Positions 25,122-33,080 of a stretch of 64,000 nucleotides of DNA are shown piece after piece; positions within the stretch are counted from its first letter, which is position 1; each line of letters starts with the position of its first letter. A model generated the notes under the pieces. It was given only the letters and a program-made list of their open reading frames with translations, did not search any database and was not told the origin of the DNA. Origin of the DNA: JASFHF01 sp050123375 (lineage in GTDB: Bacteria > Pseudomonadota > Gammaproteobacteria > UBA12402); contig JASFHF010000004.1 in NCBI GenBank assembly GCA_050123375.1, positions 1 through 64,000 of the forward strand, in the 5' to 3' direction. Made by a program: the position numbers and the translations under genes.

Positions 25122-25154
25122 AAAAAAAGGTGCGCCATGTGGCGCACCTTTTTT
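25122..25154 (+). terminator. rho-independent terminator of the hydrogenase operon
   Basis: AAGGTGCGCC (25127-25136) pairs with GGCGCACCTT (25141-25150) over a four-base loop. T-runs and A-runs flank the stem on both sides, so it could stop transcription from either direction. A related stem with compensating changes is at 27252-27286. Confidence 0.85.
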
Positions 25155-25162
25155 GTGGGATG

Positions 25163-25372
25163 TAACAGGAAAAGTTAATTCCCCGCATTTCGCTAACGCT
25201 CAATACGGGTTACATTAGATCCTGTGGGTGAAGCATGACCGTTTGTTCTGCGGACAAACGTAGCGTGCTGAGGCGGGCGCGGCGACCGGCATGGATGCGC
25301 CGGGCTGGCAAGATCGTCATGGATAGCTACTTGGCACTGACAAAGCCGCGGGATAACAGCGAGACAAAAATA
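25163..25372. other. GC-rich non-coding block, likely repeat remnant
   Basis: This roughly 200-bp stretch is clearly richer in G and C than its surroundings (for example GAGGCGGGCGCGGCGACCGG near 25270). It has short inverted repeats, such as GTTTGT/ACAAAC at 25241-25259, and no open frame. The left part (CCCCGCATTTCGCTAACGCTC) looks like a common intergenic repeat. It separates the hydrogenase operon from a putative effector gene and may mark an insertion point. Confidence 0.45.
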
Positions 25373-25401
25373 AATTAATAAAATTAATAAAGAAAAATAT
25401 A

Positions 25402-26844
25402 ATGTCCTTTAGCTTTAATAAAATAAAAAAATGTGGCATTAACAGGTTTTTAGAATGGTTTCCTGATAGAAGATCTGAATTTAAAAGTTATCTACAACAA
25501 AATTTAGACAAATTTATTGCAGACAGAGTAAAAGTTATTGAGATTGTTGATTCTTTTCCAGAATTAAAGTCTGCAGTCAGTGATTTGATTGCTAAAAATC
25601 TAAATAAATTTTGTAAGGATCTATCAGATATAGAATATTTTGTAGAAAATTTTCCGGAACTCAAGTCTGGAATTCAGAATTTTATTAAGCCAAATTTAGC
25701 TAGATTTATTATTTGTGCAGAATATGCTTGTGATGCTATTGAGTTTTTTCCAGATCTAAAATCTGAAGTAGATGATTTTGTTGTTAAAAATCTAGAGAAA
25801 TTTTGTATAAATATGGTTTGGGTGAGATATTTTGTAGAAAAATTTTCGGAGATTAAATCTAGAATTCAGAATTTTATTAAACAAAACTTAGCTAGATTTA
25901 TTGTTTGTGCAGAAGATGCTTATGATGCTATTGAGCTTTTTCCAGATCTGAAATCCGCAGTCAGTGATTTGATTGCTAAAGATCTGAATAAATTTTGTGA
26001 TATATTTTGGATAAAATATTTTGTAGAAAATTTCCCTAAACTTAGGCAAAAAATTCAAGTATGTATCATACAACATCTAGATGAAATTTATGTTGATTTA
26101 CCACGACTATCTCCAGTTGATAGTAATTACATAAAAAAACTAATCAACGAGCAAATAAAATCAGAGTTGTTTTGTAAGAGCACACAAAACCCTAGTCAAC
26201 TTATAAAAAGCAAGATAATCTTAGAAAAACTACCAGTTTTTTATGGAAATCAAATTAGTCATAATTGTGGTTATTGGGTAATTGACCGTCTTCAATCTAT
26301 TTTTATTTTCTGGGGATATAAGCATCATTTTTTTCCAGCGCAGCCATCTGATATGATAGGCTATTATGCCAGTTTGATGGAAATAGGAATGACTTTGAGA
26401 ATTAATGAAGATATTGTAAATTCAAGCAAATGGGGATTATTTAACCCTGATCAATTTGCGCTTATTGTTCGACAAATAGGTTATGAATGCATAGCATATC
26501 ATGCAAATGATAAAGATGAATTGCAATTTTTAATTGATCAAATTTTAACTGCTGGTTTGCCAGTTGCTATTCCGTATGACGTTAATGATGGCCAACCTGT
26601 TAAACATTGTGGGGAAAGCGCGCATTGGGGGATTATTGTTGGTGTGTTTAAACTAAAATCAAACGGAAAATCATACTATATTTACACAAATAGCCATGCT
26701 ATTAATAAAAATTTTGATTTTTGTAGTGCAGATTGCTTGTGTGAGTCTTGCGGACAATTAGGAAATCATCCAGAGGTTACGAAACAATTTAAATTAAAAA
26801 ATAATATTATTGTAATGCTTCCTAAAACGTTTGAAAAAAATTAA
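25402..26844 (+). CDS. helical repeat protein with actin-maturation-protease-like domain; candidate effector
   Basis: The protein has 480 residues. The first 240 contain degenerate units of about 33 residues with the core FPELKS..(I/V)..NL.KF (repeats such as FPELKSAVSDLIAKNLNKFC and FPELKSGIQNFIKPNLARFI). The second half resembles a papain-fold protease: C289 in SHNCGYWVID, a GLFNPDQFALIVRQIGYEC helix pair, then GLPVAIPYD and H408 in SAHWGIIVGVF, followed by GKSYYIYTNSH. The spacing and IPYD...AHW motifs recall eukaryotic ACTMAP (UPF0692), which trims the actin N-terminus. That match is from memory. There is no signal peptide. A TAA stop is followed by 134 further in-frame codons. No PmrA-like box was found, and the ribosome-binding site is weak. 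Confidence 0.6.
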   Translation: MSFSFNKIKKCGINRFLEWFPDRRSEFKSYLQQNLDKFIADRVKVIEIVDSFPELKSAVSDLIAKNLNKFCKDLSDIEYFVENFPELKSGIQNFIKPNLARFIICAEYACDAIEFFPDLKSEVDDFVVKNLEKFCINMVWVRYFVEKFSEIKSRIQNFIKQNLARFIVCAEDAYDAIELFPDLKSAVSDLIAKDLNKFCDIFWIKYFVENFPKLRQKIQVCIIQHLDEIYVDLPRLSPVDSNYIKKLINEQIKSELFCKSTQNPSQLIKSKIILEKLPVFYGNQISHNCGYWVIDRLQSIFIFWGYKHHFFPAQPSDMIGYYASLMEIGMTLRINEDIVNSSKWGLFNPDQFALIVRQIGYECIAYHANDKDELQFLIDQILTAGLPVAIPYDVNDGQPVKHCGESAHWGIIVGVFKLKSNGKSYYIYTNSHAINKNFDFCSADCLCESCGQLGNHPEVTKQFKLKNNIIVMLPKTFEKN

Positions 26845-27246
26845 TTATCTCATTTGCAAAAATTTGAGTATAAATTGTCTAAACTTGCTGAAGTTAAGTT
26901 TATAGAACTTCCAAAACATGCTGTAGACCTACCTTGGGAAAAAATAGAACGGAAATTTTCACCAGCCAGATATGCTGATAGTTTTTTTGGTGAGTACAAC
27001 AGTCTTTATTGGTATGTTGATCCTACTACAAAATTTGTATCAATGGATGCCATACAAAAATATTTGACTCTTGGTTTAATTACTGTACCGCAATTCGAAT
27101 GCTTAAAAAAGAAAAAATCATTTTGTCCAATACGAGAATTATTTGTTTCAAGCTATTTGTTTTATAAATTTTGTTTTTACATGATAAATACTGTTGATGT
27201 AAAAAAGAAAGCAATAACTAAAGTCAGACAAGATGTCCAATTATAG
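26845..27246 (+). pseudogene. in-frame continuation after a stop codon
   Basis: This 134-codon stretch continues in the same frame as the protease-like gene directly after its TAA (26842-26844), beginning LSHLQKFEYKLSKLAEV. A TTG (26854) could start a 130-residue protein, but no ribosome-binding site precedes it and no ATG is near. The likeliest reading is a C-terminal domain cut off by a nonsense mutation, or reached by readthrough. The content (PWEKIERKFSPARYADSFFGEY) is not recognised. Confidence 0.5.
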
Positions 27247-27251
27247 GATAT

Positions 27252-27286
27252 AAGGTGCGTCGAGGTCGGGATGACGCACCTTTTTT
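27252..27286 (+). terminator. rho-independent terminator
   Basis: AAGGTGCGTC (27252-27261) pairs with GACGCACCTT (27273-27282), followed by T residues. The stem resembles the one at 25127-25150 with a paired G-C to A-T type change. The two flank the putative effector cassette. Confidence 0.8.
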
Positions 27287-27297
27287 ATAAAAATGAA

Positions 27298-27498
27298 TCA
27301 TTCATGTCCTTTACAACAGCAAGAGCAGCTTTTCCATAAGTAATTGATCAATGCTGCAACTGCTAATACCGGAATCATAAATTCAAAGAAATTAGTGATA
27401 AATATAATTGTTGGTAGGTGATTGCGTGGTAAGGCGATGCCTAAAATCGCTAATACTAAAGCAAGTATTATCATTACCCAAGCAAATAATGTACGCAT
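27298..27498 (-). CDS. small two-helix membrane protein with Cys-rich tail
   Basis: The 66-residue protein has two hydrophobic helices (FAWVMIILALVLAILGIAL and FFEFMIPVLAVAALINYLW). They are followed by a tail with KSCSCCCKGHE. A strong AAGGAG site lies eight bases before the ATG on the minus strand, so it is probably real despite its size. The Cys cluster could bind metal. It is transcribed toward the protease-like gene and I do not recognise the family. Confidence 0.65.
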   Translation of the reverse strand: MRTLFAWVMIILALVLAILGIALPRNHLPTIIFITNFFEFMIPVLAVAALINYLWKSCSCCCKGHE

Positions 27499-27629
27499 AA
27501 TAAATTCTCCTTTTAATTAAATAATAACACGAAGCGGCTGCTCCGCACTATGCTACAAGAGTACGGTTTGTTGGTGCAACTGTCAAATTTTAATTGAAAA
27601 AAATGTAAAAAAATCATGAGCTTGCATAA

Positions 27630-27676
27630 TTTTTAGCCAGTTCCAGCGCTGCAGCTAATAAGCTAAGATGGGCGAT
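27630..27676 (-). repeat. direct repeat, displaced copy of the gshA 3' end
   Basis: These 47 bases match 28918-28964 at 45 positions. On the minus strand they still read LSLLAAALELAKN, the C-terminus of the glutamate-cysteine ligase, here followed by YASS and a stop and with no gene body in front. The two copies bound the Panacea toxin-antitoxin cassette. Confidence 0.8.
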
Positions 27677-27767
27677 AATAGGAAATAGCATAGTAAAATA
27701 TTTTTACATTTTTATTGACAACTATTTTTACACATACTATTTTATGAATATAGCAGGAGGTGATCAT

Positions 27768-28550
27768 ATGCATGCAAAATTTATTAAGCAATTACGCAAA
27801 AAACTTCAGTTAACCCAAGAATATCTTGCAGAACAATTGGGTATATCTCGTCCTACTTATATACAGTTAGAACGCGGTGAGCGTGATTTAACTGTACCTG
27901 AGGCGGAAAAACTAGCCAAAATTTTTGGATTGCGTTTAGAAGATTTTTTAGCTGAAAATATACCTAATATATCTATTGAAATAACTAAAGCTGCAATTAC
28001 AGTTAAAAAACCAAAGAATGAAATTAGAATCAACATACCGCAACAAAAACTTGATAAGTTTAAGCAAGTGTTACTTTATATTTTAAAAAAAGTAGGTGGC
28101 AAACCAAATATTGGTATGACTGTAATCTATAAATTGCTTTATTTTATAGATTTTGATTATTATGAGAAATATGAAGAACAGCTTATGGGGTTGGTTTTTA
28201 TTAAAAATCATTTCGGTCCAACTCCGGTTGTATTTGAAAAAATTATTCAACAAATGATTGATGATAATCAAATTGAGCGAATTAAAAGTAAATATTATAA
28301 ACATGAGCAAACTAAGTATTTAATTAATCCGGAAATAGAACCAGATCTTAGTATTTTAAATGGTCAGGAAATAGAACATATTGATTGGGAGTTACAGAGA
28401 TTATCAAGTCTTAATGCCGCGACGATTTCTAATCTTTCACATAAAGATATTCCATGGGTTGGTGCGCAATTGGGAGAACAATTAGATTATGAGGCGGTTT
28501 TTTATCGTACCGCTGATACTTCCGTACGGAATTATAATAATGATGATTGA
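27768..28550 (+). CDS. Panacea-domain antitoxin with N-terminal HTH
   Basis: The protein has 260 residues. An Xre-type helix-turn-helix (LRKKLQLTQEYLAEQLGISRPTYIQLERG) comes first, followed by a linker. A Panacea (DUF4065, SocA-like) domain covers about residues 100-250: VIYKLLYFIDFDYYEKY, FGPTPVVFEKI and ERLSSLNAATISNLSHKDIPW-like segments. Panacea antitoxins neutralise many unrelated toxins, and those with an HTH also repress their operon. The ATG at 27768 follows a perfect AGGAGGTGATC; the upstream ATG at 27744 has none. It overlaps the toxin gene by 11 bp. Confidence 0.82.
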   Translation: MHAKFIKQLRKKLQLTQEYLAEQLGISRPTYIQLERGERDLTVPEAEKLAKIFGLRLEDFLAENIPNISIEITKAAITVKKPKNEIRINIPQQKLDKFKQVLLYILKKVGGKPNIGMTVIYKLLYFIDFDYYEKYEEQLMGLVFIKNHFGPTPVVFEKIIQQMIDDNQIERIKSKYYKHEQTKYLINPEIEPDLSILNGQEIEHIDWELQRLSSLNAATISNLSHKDIPWVGAQLGEQLDYEAVFYRTADTSVRNYNNDD

Positions 28551-28914
28551 ATATAGTGAAACTAACGGATTTAAAAAAGATTTTAAAAAATTAAGTAAAA
28601 AATTTAAAACACTTGCAACAGATTTGGATGTTGCAAAAAAATATGTAATAGAATTATTTCATTTAAATAATATTGATAATCAAAGTGTTGTTCAGGTGCC
28701 TGGATATGCGAACGACTTTTACCAAATTTATAAATTACGCAAATTTGCTTGTAAAGCTTTAAAAGGTAGAGGGTCCAAGAGCGGAATTAGAATTATCTAT
28801 GCATATTATGTGAAAATCTCAAAAGTTACATTTATCGAAATGTATTTTAAAGCCGATCAAGCAAATGCGGATACTAAACGAGTTAAAGAATTTATCAAAC
28901 AGCAAAAGATTTAA
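28540..28914 (+). CDS. RelE/ParE-superfamily toxin
   Basis: The 124-residue basic protein follows the Panacea antitoxin. FKKDFKKLSKKFKTLATDLDVAKKYV, KLRKFACKALKGRGSKSGIRIIYAYYV and VTFIEMYFKADQANADTKRVKEFI match the RelE/ParE fold, with the usual strand-rich core and a positively charged surface. The frame is open from 28489, but the ATGs at 28540 and 28543 are the plausible starts. Its stop overlaps the gshA stop region on the other strand by four bases. The target (ribosomal mRNA or gyrase) cannot be told from the sequence. Confidence 0.75.
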   Translation: MMIEYSETNGFKKDFKKLSKKFKTLATDLDVAKKYVIELFHLNNIDNQSVVQVPGYANDFYQIYKLRKFACKALKGRGSKSGIRIIYAYYVKISKVTFIEMYFKADQANADTKRVKEFIKQQKI

Positions 28915-30200
28915 TTGTTTTTAGCCAGTTCCAGCGCTGCAGCTAATAAGCTAAGACGAGCGATTACTCCGTAGGCATAAAAACGATTATTAGATGCATC
29001 AGGTTTAGCATGCAGGTCTGGATCATTACAGCATTGCGCAAATGCCAACGGCTTGAAATGCATACCAGGAGCATTTAAGTTTTCTGTCGATCCTCGTTTT
29101 TTGTGAACGCGGTAAAATCCGCCAACTACATGATGCCCAATCATATATACTACAGGTTCGGCGTAAGCCCTGCCGATAGTTTCGAAAGTATAAATTCCTT
29201 CTTGTAGAATTACTCGATCAATTGATTTGCCGCCTTTAATTTTAGCCATGGTTGTACGTTGTTTGCGGTTTAGTTGCGATAATTCTTGCGGGTCACTGAT
29301 CGTCATGACGCCCATACCATAAGTGCCGGCATCAGCTTTAATGATAATAAATGGTTTTTGGGTGATATTATATTCATCATATTTACGTTGAATTTTAGCG
29401 AATAAATTCACAGCATTGGCAGTTATACATTGTAATCCTTCGCTTTTTAAGAAATTTATTTGATCACACTGATCAAATAAGGGATTAATCAGCCATGGAT
29501 CAATGTTAATTAAATTAGCAAATTCTTTAGAAATTTTTTGGTAATAATTGAAATGAGTTGCTTTAGATCGTTTATCCCAAGATAAAGTTAAAGGAGGCCG
29601 GATTTTTTGTTCAAGATTTTGTAAGATTTCCGGGATGCCGGCAGAAAAATCGTTATTTATCCAAATGAAACAAGGGTCAAAATTATTGATAGTTATACAA
29701 TTATTTTTGCGCTGAATTGGTTCTAAATCCACTGAGCGACCAGAAGGTAATTTTATAGTTTGCTTGGTAGTTAAGTTTTCGATCAGTGAACCGATCCGTA
29801 CTTCAAATCCAGCTTTGATAATTATTTCTTGCAAAGTGCATAAACTTTCTAAATAAAATAAATTTCGTGTATGACTCTCGGGAATTAATAAAATGCGTTT
29901 ACTGCCAGTTTGACATTGCTCAATGGTATCTTGTACAGCCTGAATGCAAAGTGGAATAAAATCACGATTCAGATTATTAAATCCCGCAGGAAATAAATTC
30001 ATATCAACTGGCGCTAATTTAAATCCAGCATTACGTAGATCAACTGAGCCGTAAATTGGTGGTTGATGTTGTTGCCATTTATCGCGAAACCAGGTTTCGA
30101 TTTTAACTTGCTGCGCTAAAATATGTTTTTCCAGTAATTCCAGCGGACCGCGCAAAGCGGTGGTTAAATGAGGCACTGTGGTAGTTTTTTGTTTGGTCAT
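28911..30200 (-). CDS. gshA: glutamate-cysteine ligase, proteobacterial (ferrooxidans) type
   Basis: This enzyme joins glutamate and cysteine, the first step of glutathione synthesis. The 429-residue protein matches the gshA type first described in Acidithiobacillus, which is unrelated to E. coli GshA. IYGSVDLRNAGFKLAPVDMN and LFPAGFNNLN are near the N-terminus. FIIIKADAGTYGMGVM and DRVILQEGIYTFE are ATP-grasp-like segments. GSTENLNAPGMHFKPLAF lies near the C-terminus. The end LAKNN differs from the displaced copy, which would end LAKNYASS, so the present terminus was probably reshaped by the cassette insertion. Confidence 0.88.
   Translation of the reverse strand: MTKQKTTTVPHLTTALRGPLELLEKHILAQQVKIETWFRDKWQQHQPPIYGSVDLRNAGFKLAPVDMNLFPAGFNNLNRDFIPLCIQAVQDTIEQCQTGSKRILLIPESHTRNLFYLESLCTLQEIIIKAGFEVRIGSLIENLTTKQTIKLPSGRSVDLEPIQRKNNCITINNFDPCFIWINNDFSAGIPEILQNLEQKIRPPLTLSWDKRSKATHFNYYQKISKEFANLINIDPWLINPLFDQCDQINFLKSEGLQCITANAVNLFAKIQRKYDEYNITQKPFIIIKADAGTYGMGVMTISDPQELSQLNRKQRTTMAKIKGGKSIDRVILQEGIYTFETIGRAYAEPVVYMIGHHVVGGFYRVHKKRGSTENLNAPGMHFKPLAFAQCCNDPDLHAKPDASNNRFYAYGVIARLSLLAAALELAKNN
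28918..28964 (-). repeat. direct repeat, the in-place gshA 3' end
   Basis: These bases are the 3' end of the glutamate-cysteine ligase gene. See 27630-27676 for the displaced copy. The two copies are 1,288 bp apart. Confidence 0.8.
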
Positions 30201-30211
30201 TAGAAAAGTGA

Positions 30212-31540
30212 TTATACATCTTTTGGCTGATGGAGTAAATGCAGACTTTGAAGCAGTCTTAAGGCTTCATAAAGTTGATAATCATTTGTTCTTAATTGTT
30301 GTAGTTGTTTGTGTAAGTTATGTTGTTGCTTTTTATGTGAACCATTTTTTATGTATTTTGGTAAATCGGTTTCGCGGATTTTCCAGAAGATTATCGCTTC
30401 TTCTTTTGATGGTTGAAATTTTAAATCTTGTACCGCAATGTCTGGTTCAATTCCTTTGGCCTGAATTTCTCGACCTTTTGGAGTGTAATATAAAGAGGTG
30501 GTTAATTTGATGCCGGTTTTTTTATCGATTGGAAAAATAGTTTGTACCGAGCCTTTGCCGAAACTGCGTTCCCCCATAATAATAGCGCGCTTGTGATCTT
30601 GTAATGCGCCGGCAACAATTTCAGATCCGGAAGCTGAACCGCGATTAATTAGTACGATTAATCTAGCATCTTTTAAATAATCTCCTTTGGTGGCGAGAAT
30701 TTGTTTATGTGATTCGACGGTGCGCCCTTTGGTATAAACAATACGTTTGTTGGTTCCAAGTGTATGGCTGTCAAGGAACACATCTGCTACTTTAGCAGCG
30801 GAATCTAATAAACCGCCTGGATTATTTCTTAAATCTAAAATTAATCCATATAATTTATAATTAGATTGTTTTTGTAGTTCTTTGATTTTTGCAATTAATT
30901 TTTTGCTGGTGGCTGCTTGAAACTGGCTAATACGAATATATGCATATCCAGGTTCTAAAATTTTTCCTTTTACACTTTCAATTTTTATGATTGCGCGAGT
31001 GATGGTAAGTTTGCGGGGTTTTTTGTCTTGTTTGTTAACCACAGTTAAAGTGACTTTGGTGCCTTTTTTACCGCGCATTAATTTAATTGCTTCATTTATG
31101 GGTTTATTAACTAGTGATTTATCATTAACCGCGATAATATAATCCCCCGCTTTAATCCCGGCTTTTTGTGCGGGAGTATCATCAATTGGGCTAATAACTT
31201 TAATCAAACCTTTGTCCTGGGTTATTTCAACTCCAATACCGGCAAAATCTCCGCGAGCATGATCAAATAATCTTTGCAGGTGTGGTGTGTCTAAATATGC
31301 AGAATGTGGATCAAGGTTTTTCAGCATGCCGGCAATCGCGCCGGAAAACAATTGTTGATCAGTAGTGGGGTTAACATATAGCTTTTTAATGTAATTAATT
31401 ACTGTTCCTAAACGCCTTACCTCTTCAGCTTTGACGGTTACAGAGTTTTTTCTAGGCGGTTGAGTTGCGGAAGCGAGGTTACTGCACAGCAAAATTATTA
31501 TAATCGTGAGGTTGAGGAGGCTTTTTAAGAAAGTTTTCAT
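30212..31540 (-). CDS. ctpA: C-terminal processing (tail-specific) protease, S41
   Basis: The 442-residue periplasmic serine protease has a signal peptide (MKTFLKSLLNLTIIIILLCSNLASA). A PDZ domain covers about residues 90-180 (GIGVEITQDKGLIKVISPIDDTPAQKAGIKAGDYII). The S41 catalytic domain shows the Ser in NRGSASGSEIVAGAL and the Lys in GERSFGKGSVQT, with LDLRNNPGGLL upstream. It trims or degrades periplasmic proteins and often acts on cell-wall hydrolases. Downstream of envC on the same strand, it is likely part of an envC-ctpA operon, a frequent pair. Confidence 0.92.
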   Translation of the reverse strand: MKTFLKSLLNLTIIIILLCSNLASATQPPRKNSVTVKAEEVRRLGTVINYIKKLYVNPTTDQQLFSGAIAGMLKNLDPHSAYLDTPHLQRLFDHARGDFAGIGVEITQDKGLIKVISPIDDTPAQKAGIKAGDYIIAVNDKSLVNKPINEAIKLMRGKKGTKVTLTVVNKQDKKPRKLTITRAIIKIESVKGKILEPGYAYIRISQFQAATSKKLIAKIKELQKQSNYKLYGLILDLRNNPGGLLDSAAKVADVFLDSHTLGTNKRIVYTKGRTVESHKQILATKGDYLKDARLIVLINRGSASGSEIVAGALQDHKRAIIMGERSFGKGSVQTIFPIDKKTGIKLTTSLYYTPKGREIQAKGIEPDIAVQDLKFQPSKEEAIIFWKIRETDLPKYIKNGSHKKQQHNLHKQLQQLRTNDYQLYEALRLLQSLHLLHQPKDV

Positions 31541-31594
31541 GTATTAATTTCCATATTATCTTTAAAATAAGCATAGCACAGAAATTATGGAAAA

Positions 31595-32734
31595 TTAAGC
31601 TCTTTGCATCCAGTTAGTAGGGTTGATTGGTGTTGCGTTGTGGCGAATTTCGAAATATAAAGCACTGTTTTGGAAGCCGCCGCTATTACCAACTGTGGCG
31701 ATTACTTGTCCGGCATTAATGGTATCTCCTCTTTTGACATATAAGCTTTGGCTGCGTCCGTATAGAGTTATATAGTGCTTTCCATGTTGTATAATAACTA
31801 ATAGTCCAAAACCATGCAGCCAGTCGGCAAAAATAACTTTACCAGGGAAAATAGCGTGTATTTTTGTGCCAACTGTTGCCTGAAGTAACATACCTGTTGC
31901 ATGCATTTTACCGTTAACTAGACTTTGTCCATAAGATTGGATGATTTTGGCGTTCTTAATTGGCCAATGTAATTTGCCGTGCATTTGTGCAAAACTTTTT
32001 CCGGGAATGTAGCCATAAGAGTATTCGGTTTTTAATTCTTGAATGATATTGGTTAAATGCCGTTTGTCTTTAAGTAGTTTATTAAGTTGTTTGTTTTTGT
32101 GATGTAGTTCTTTAGCAGTTCTAGTTAATAGTTGTTGGCGGCGTTTTTTTTCGTGAACGAACGCAATTTGATGTTGACGATAAGTATGCTGCATCGTTTG
32201 TAAATTATGTGCTTGTGTTTTAATATTTTTTGTGGTTGATTTTATATTTTGTGTAAGTTTTTCAATTCTATGAATAATATTCAGGCGGGCTTGATTAAAT
32301 TGCGCATAATAATATAAATAGCGGCTAAGTTTAGTTGGATCTTCTTGATTCAAGATGATTTTAATATATGGCTGCCGTCCCAAAATATAAGAAGCATAAA
32401 TTTGTTTGGCTAATAATTTTTTTTGAATCTTTAGTTGTTGTTGATATTTAAGTTGTTGTTGTTTGATTTTTTGAAGCTGTTGGTGTTTTTTGTTTATTTG
32501 CGTTTGGTTATGATTAATTTTTTTTGCCAAATTGCCAATTTTAAGTTCAGTGCTTTTTAAGTTATTTTGAATGTAATTGCGCTTGCGTGTGATAGAAAAT
32601 AAATTATTTTTTAACTTGTCGATTTTATTAATGACGGTTTGCAGTTTGCTGGAGCTTGTGGTTAAGTTTGCGGAACCACATACAGGGCTAAAAATAGAAC
32701 AGCAAATAATTATTGATAAGCAAATATATTTCAT
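31595..32734 (-). CDS. envC: murein hydrolase activator EnvC
   Basis: The 379-residue protein has a signal peptide, a long coiled coil (about residues 30-240, rich in Lys, Gln and Leu heptads), and a C-terminal LytM/M23 domain (GKMHATGMLLQATVGTKIHA onward). The HxxxD and HxH zinc motifs of active M23 peptidases are degenerate: the first motif has HATGM and the second EIRHN. This is the hallmark of EnvC, which activates amidases at the division site instead of cutting wall itself. It precedes ctpA. A tandem pair of palindromes lies upstream. Confidence 0.87.
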   Translation of the reverse strand: MKYICLSIIICCSIFSPVCGSANLTTSSSKLQTVINKIDKLKNNLFSITRKRNYIQNNLKSTELKIGNLAKKINHNQTQINKKHQQLQKIKQQQLKYQQQLKIQKKLLAKQIYASYILGRQPYIKIILNQEDPTKLSRYLYYYAQFNQARLNIIHRIEKLTQNIKSTTKNIKTQAHNLQTMQHTYRQHQIAFVHEKKRRQQLLTRTAKELHHKNKQLNKLLKDKRHLTNIIQELKTEYSYGYIPGKSFAQMHGKLHWPIKNAKIIQSYGQSLVNGKMHATGMLLQATVGTKIHAIFPGKVIFADWLHGFGLLVIIQHGKHYITLYGRSQSLYVKRGDTINAGQVIATVGNSGGFQNSALYFEIRHNATPINPTNWMQRA

Positions 32735-32790
32735 AAAAGCTCTTATAAATTTCTGTGATAGCTACCGCGCATGCAAGATTGGCTATCAGG

Positions 32791-32958
32791 AATTGGGGAC
32801 AGGTCTTCACCCATTACAAAGCAACAAACAAGGCACTTGTAATGCGTGAAGACGCTGTCCCACAATGCTATTATAATTGGGGACAGGTCTTCACCCATTA
32901 CAAAGCAACAAACAAGGCACTTGTAATGCGTGAAGACGCTGTCCCACAATGCTATTAT
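32791..32958. repeat. tandem pair of 84-bp units, each with a palindrome
   Basis: Two exact or near-exact 84-bp units start at 32791 and 32875. Each holds a hairpin with arms GGGGACAGGTCTTCACCCAT... (32795-32819) and its inverse (32837-32861), around the conserved loop GCAACAAACAAGGCAC. They lie in the 346-bp gap between envC and gpmI. A frame across them is open but reads the repeat, so it is not called as a gene. Confidence 0.85.
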
Positions 32959-32972
32959 AATGATGCGCGGTT

Positions 32973-33014
32973 ACTCGTGATTTTACATAACAAACAGGAT
33001 GTAAAATCATGAGT
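32973..33014. repeat. dispersed palindrome, ATGTAAAATCATGAGT type, copy 2
   Basis: ACTCGTGATTTTACAT (32973-32988) pairs with ATGTAAAATCATGAGT (32999-33014) with one mismatch. It is the same element as 2556-2597, in the opposite orientation judged by the shared flank and loop. The rest of the gap to gpmI shows nothing. Confidence 0.7.
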
Positions 33015-33080
33015 TCCAATTTAAACTGGCATTAGCATTTTTCATAAATCATGCATATTCATTTTATTATATGTTTCATT

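Noticed and set aside
25380..25400. PmrA-like box before the protease-like gene
   Set aside because: TTAATAAAATTAATAAA is a repeat, but its period is 9 bp rather than 11 and it is too close to the ATG.
32755..33012. Open frame with two identical segments (WGQVFTHYKATNKALV) between envC and gpmI
   Set aside because: The frame simply reads through the tandem 84-bp palindromes; there is no ribosome-binding site and the opposite strand is open too.
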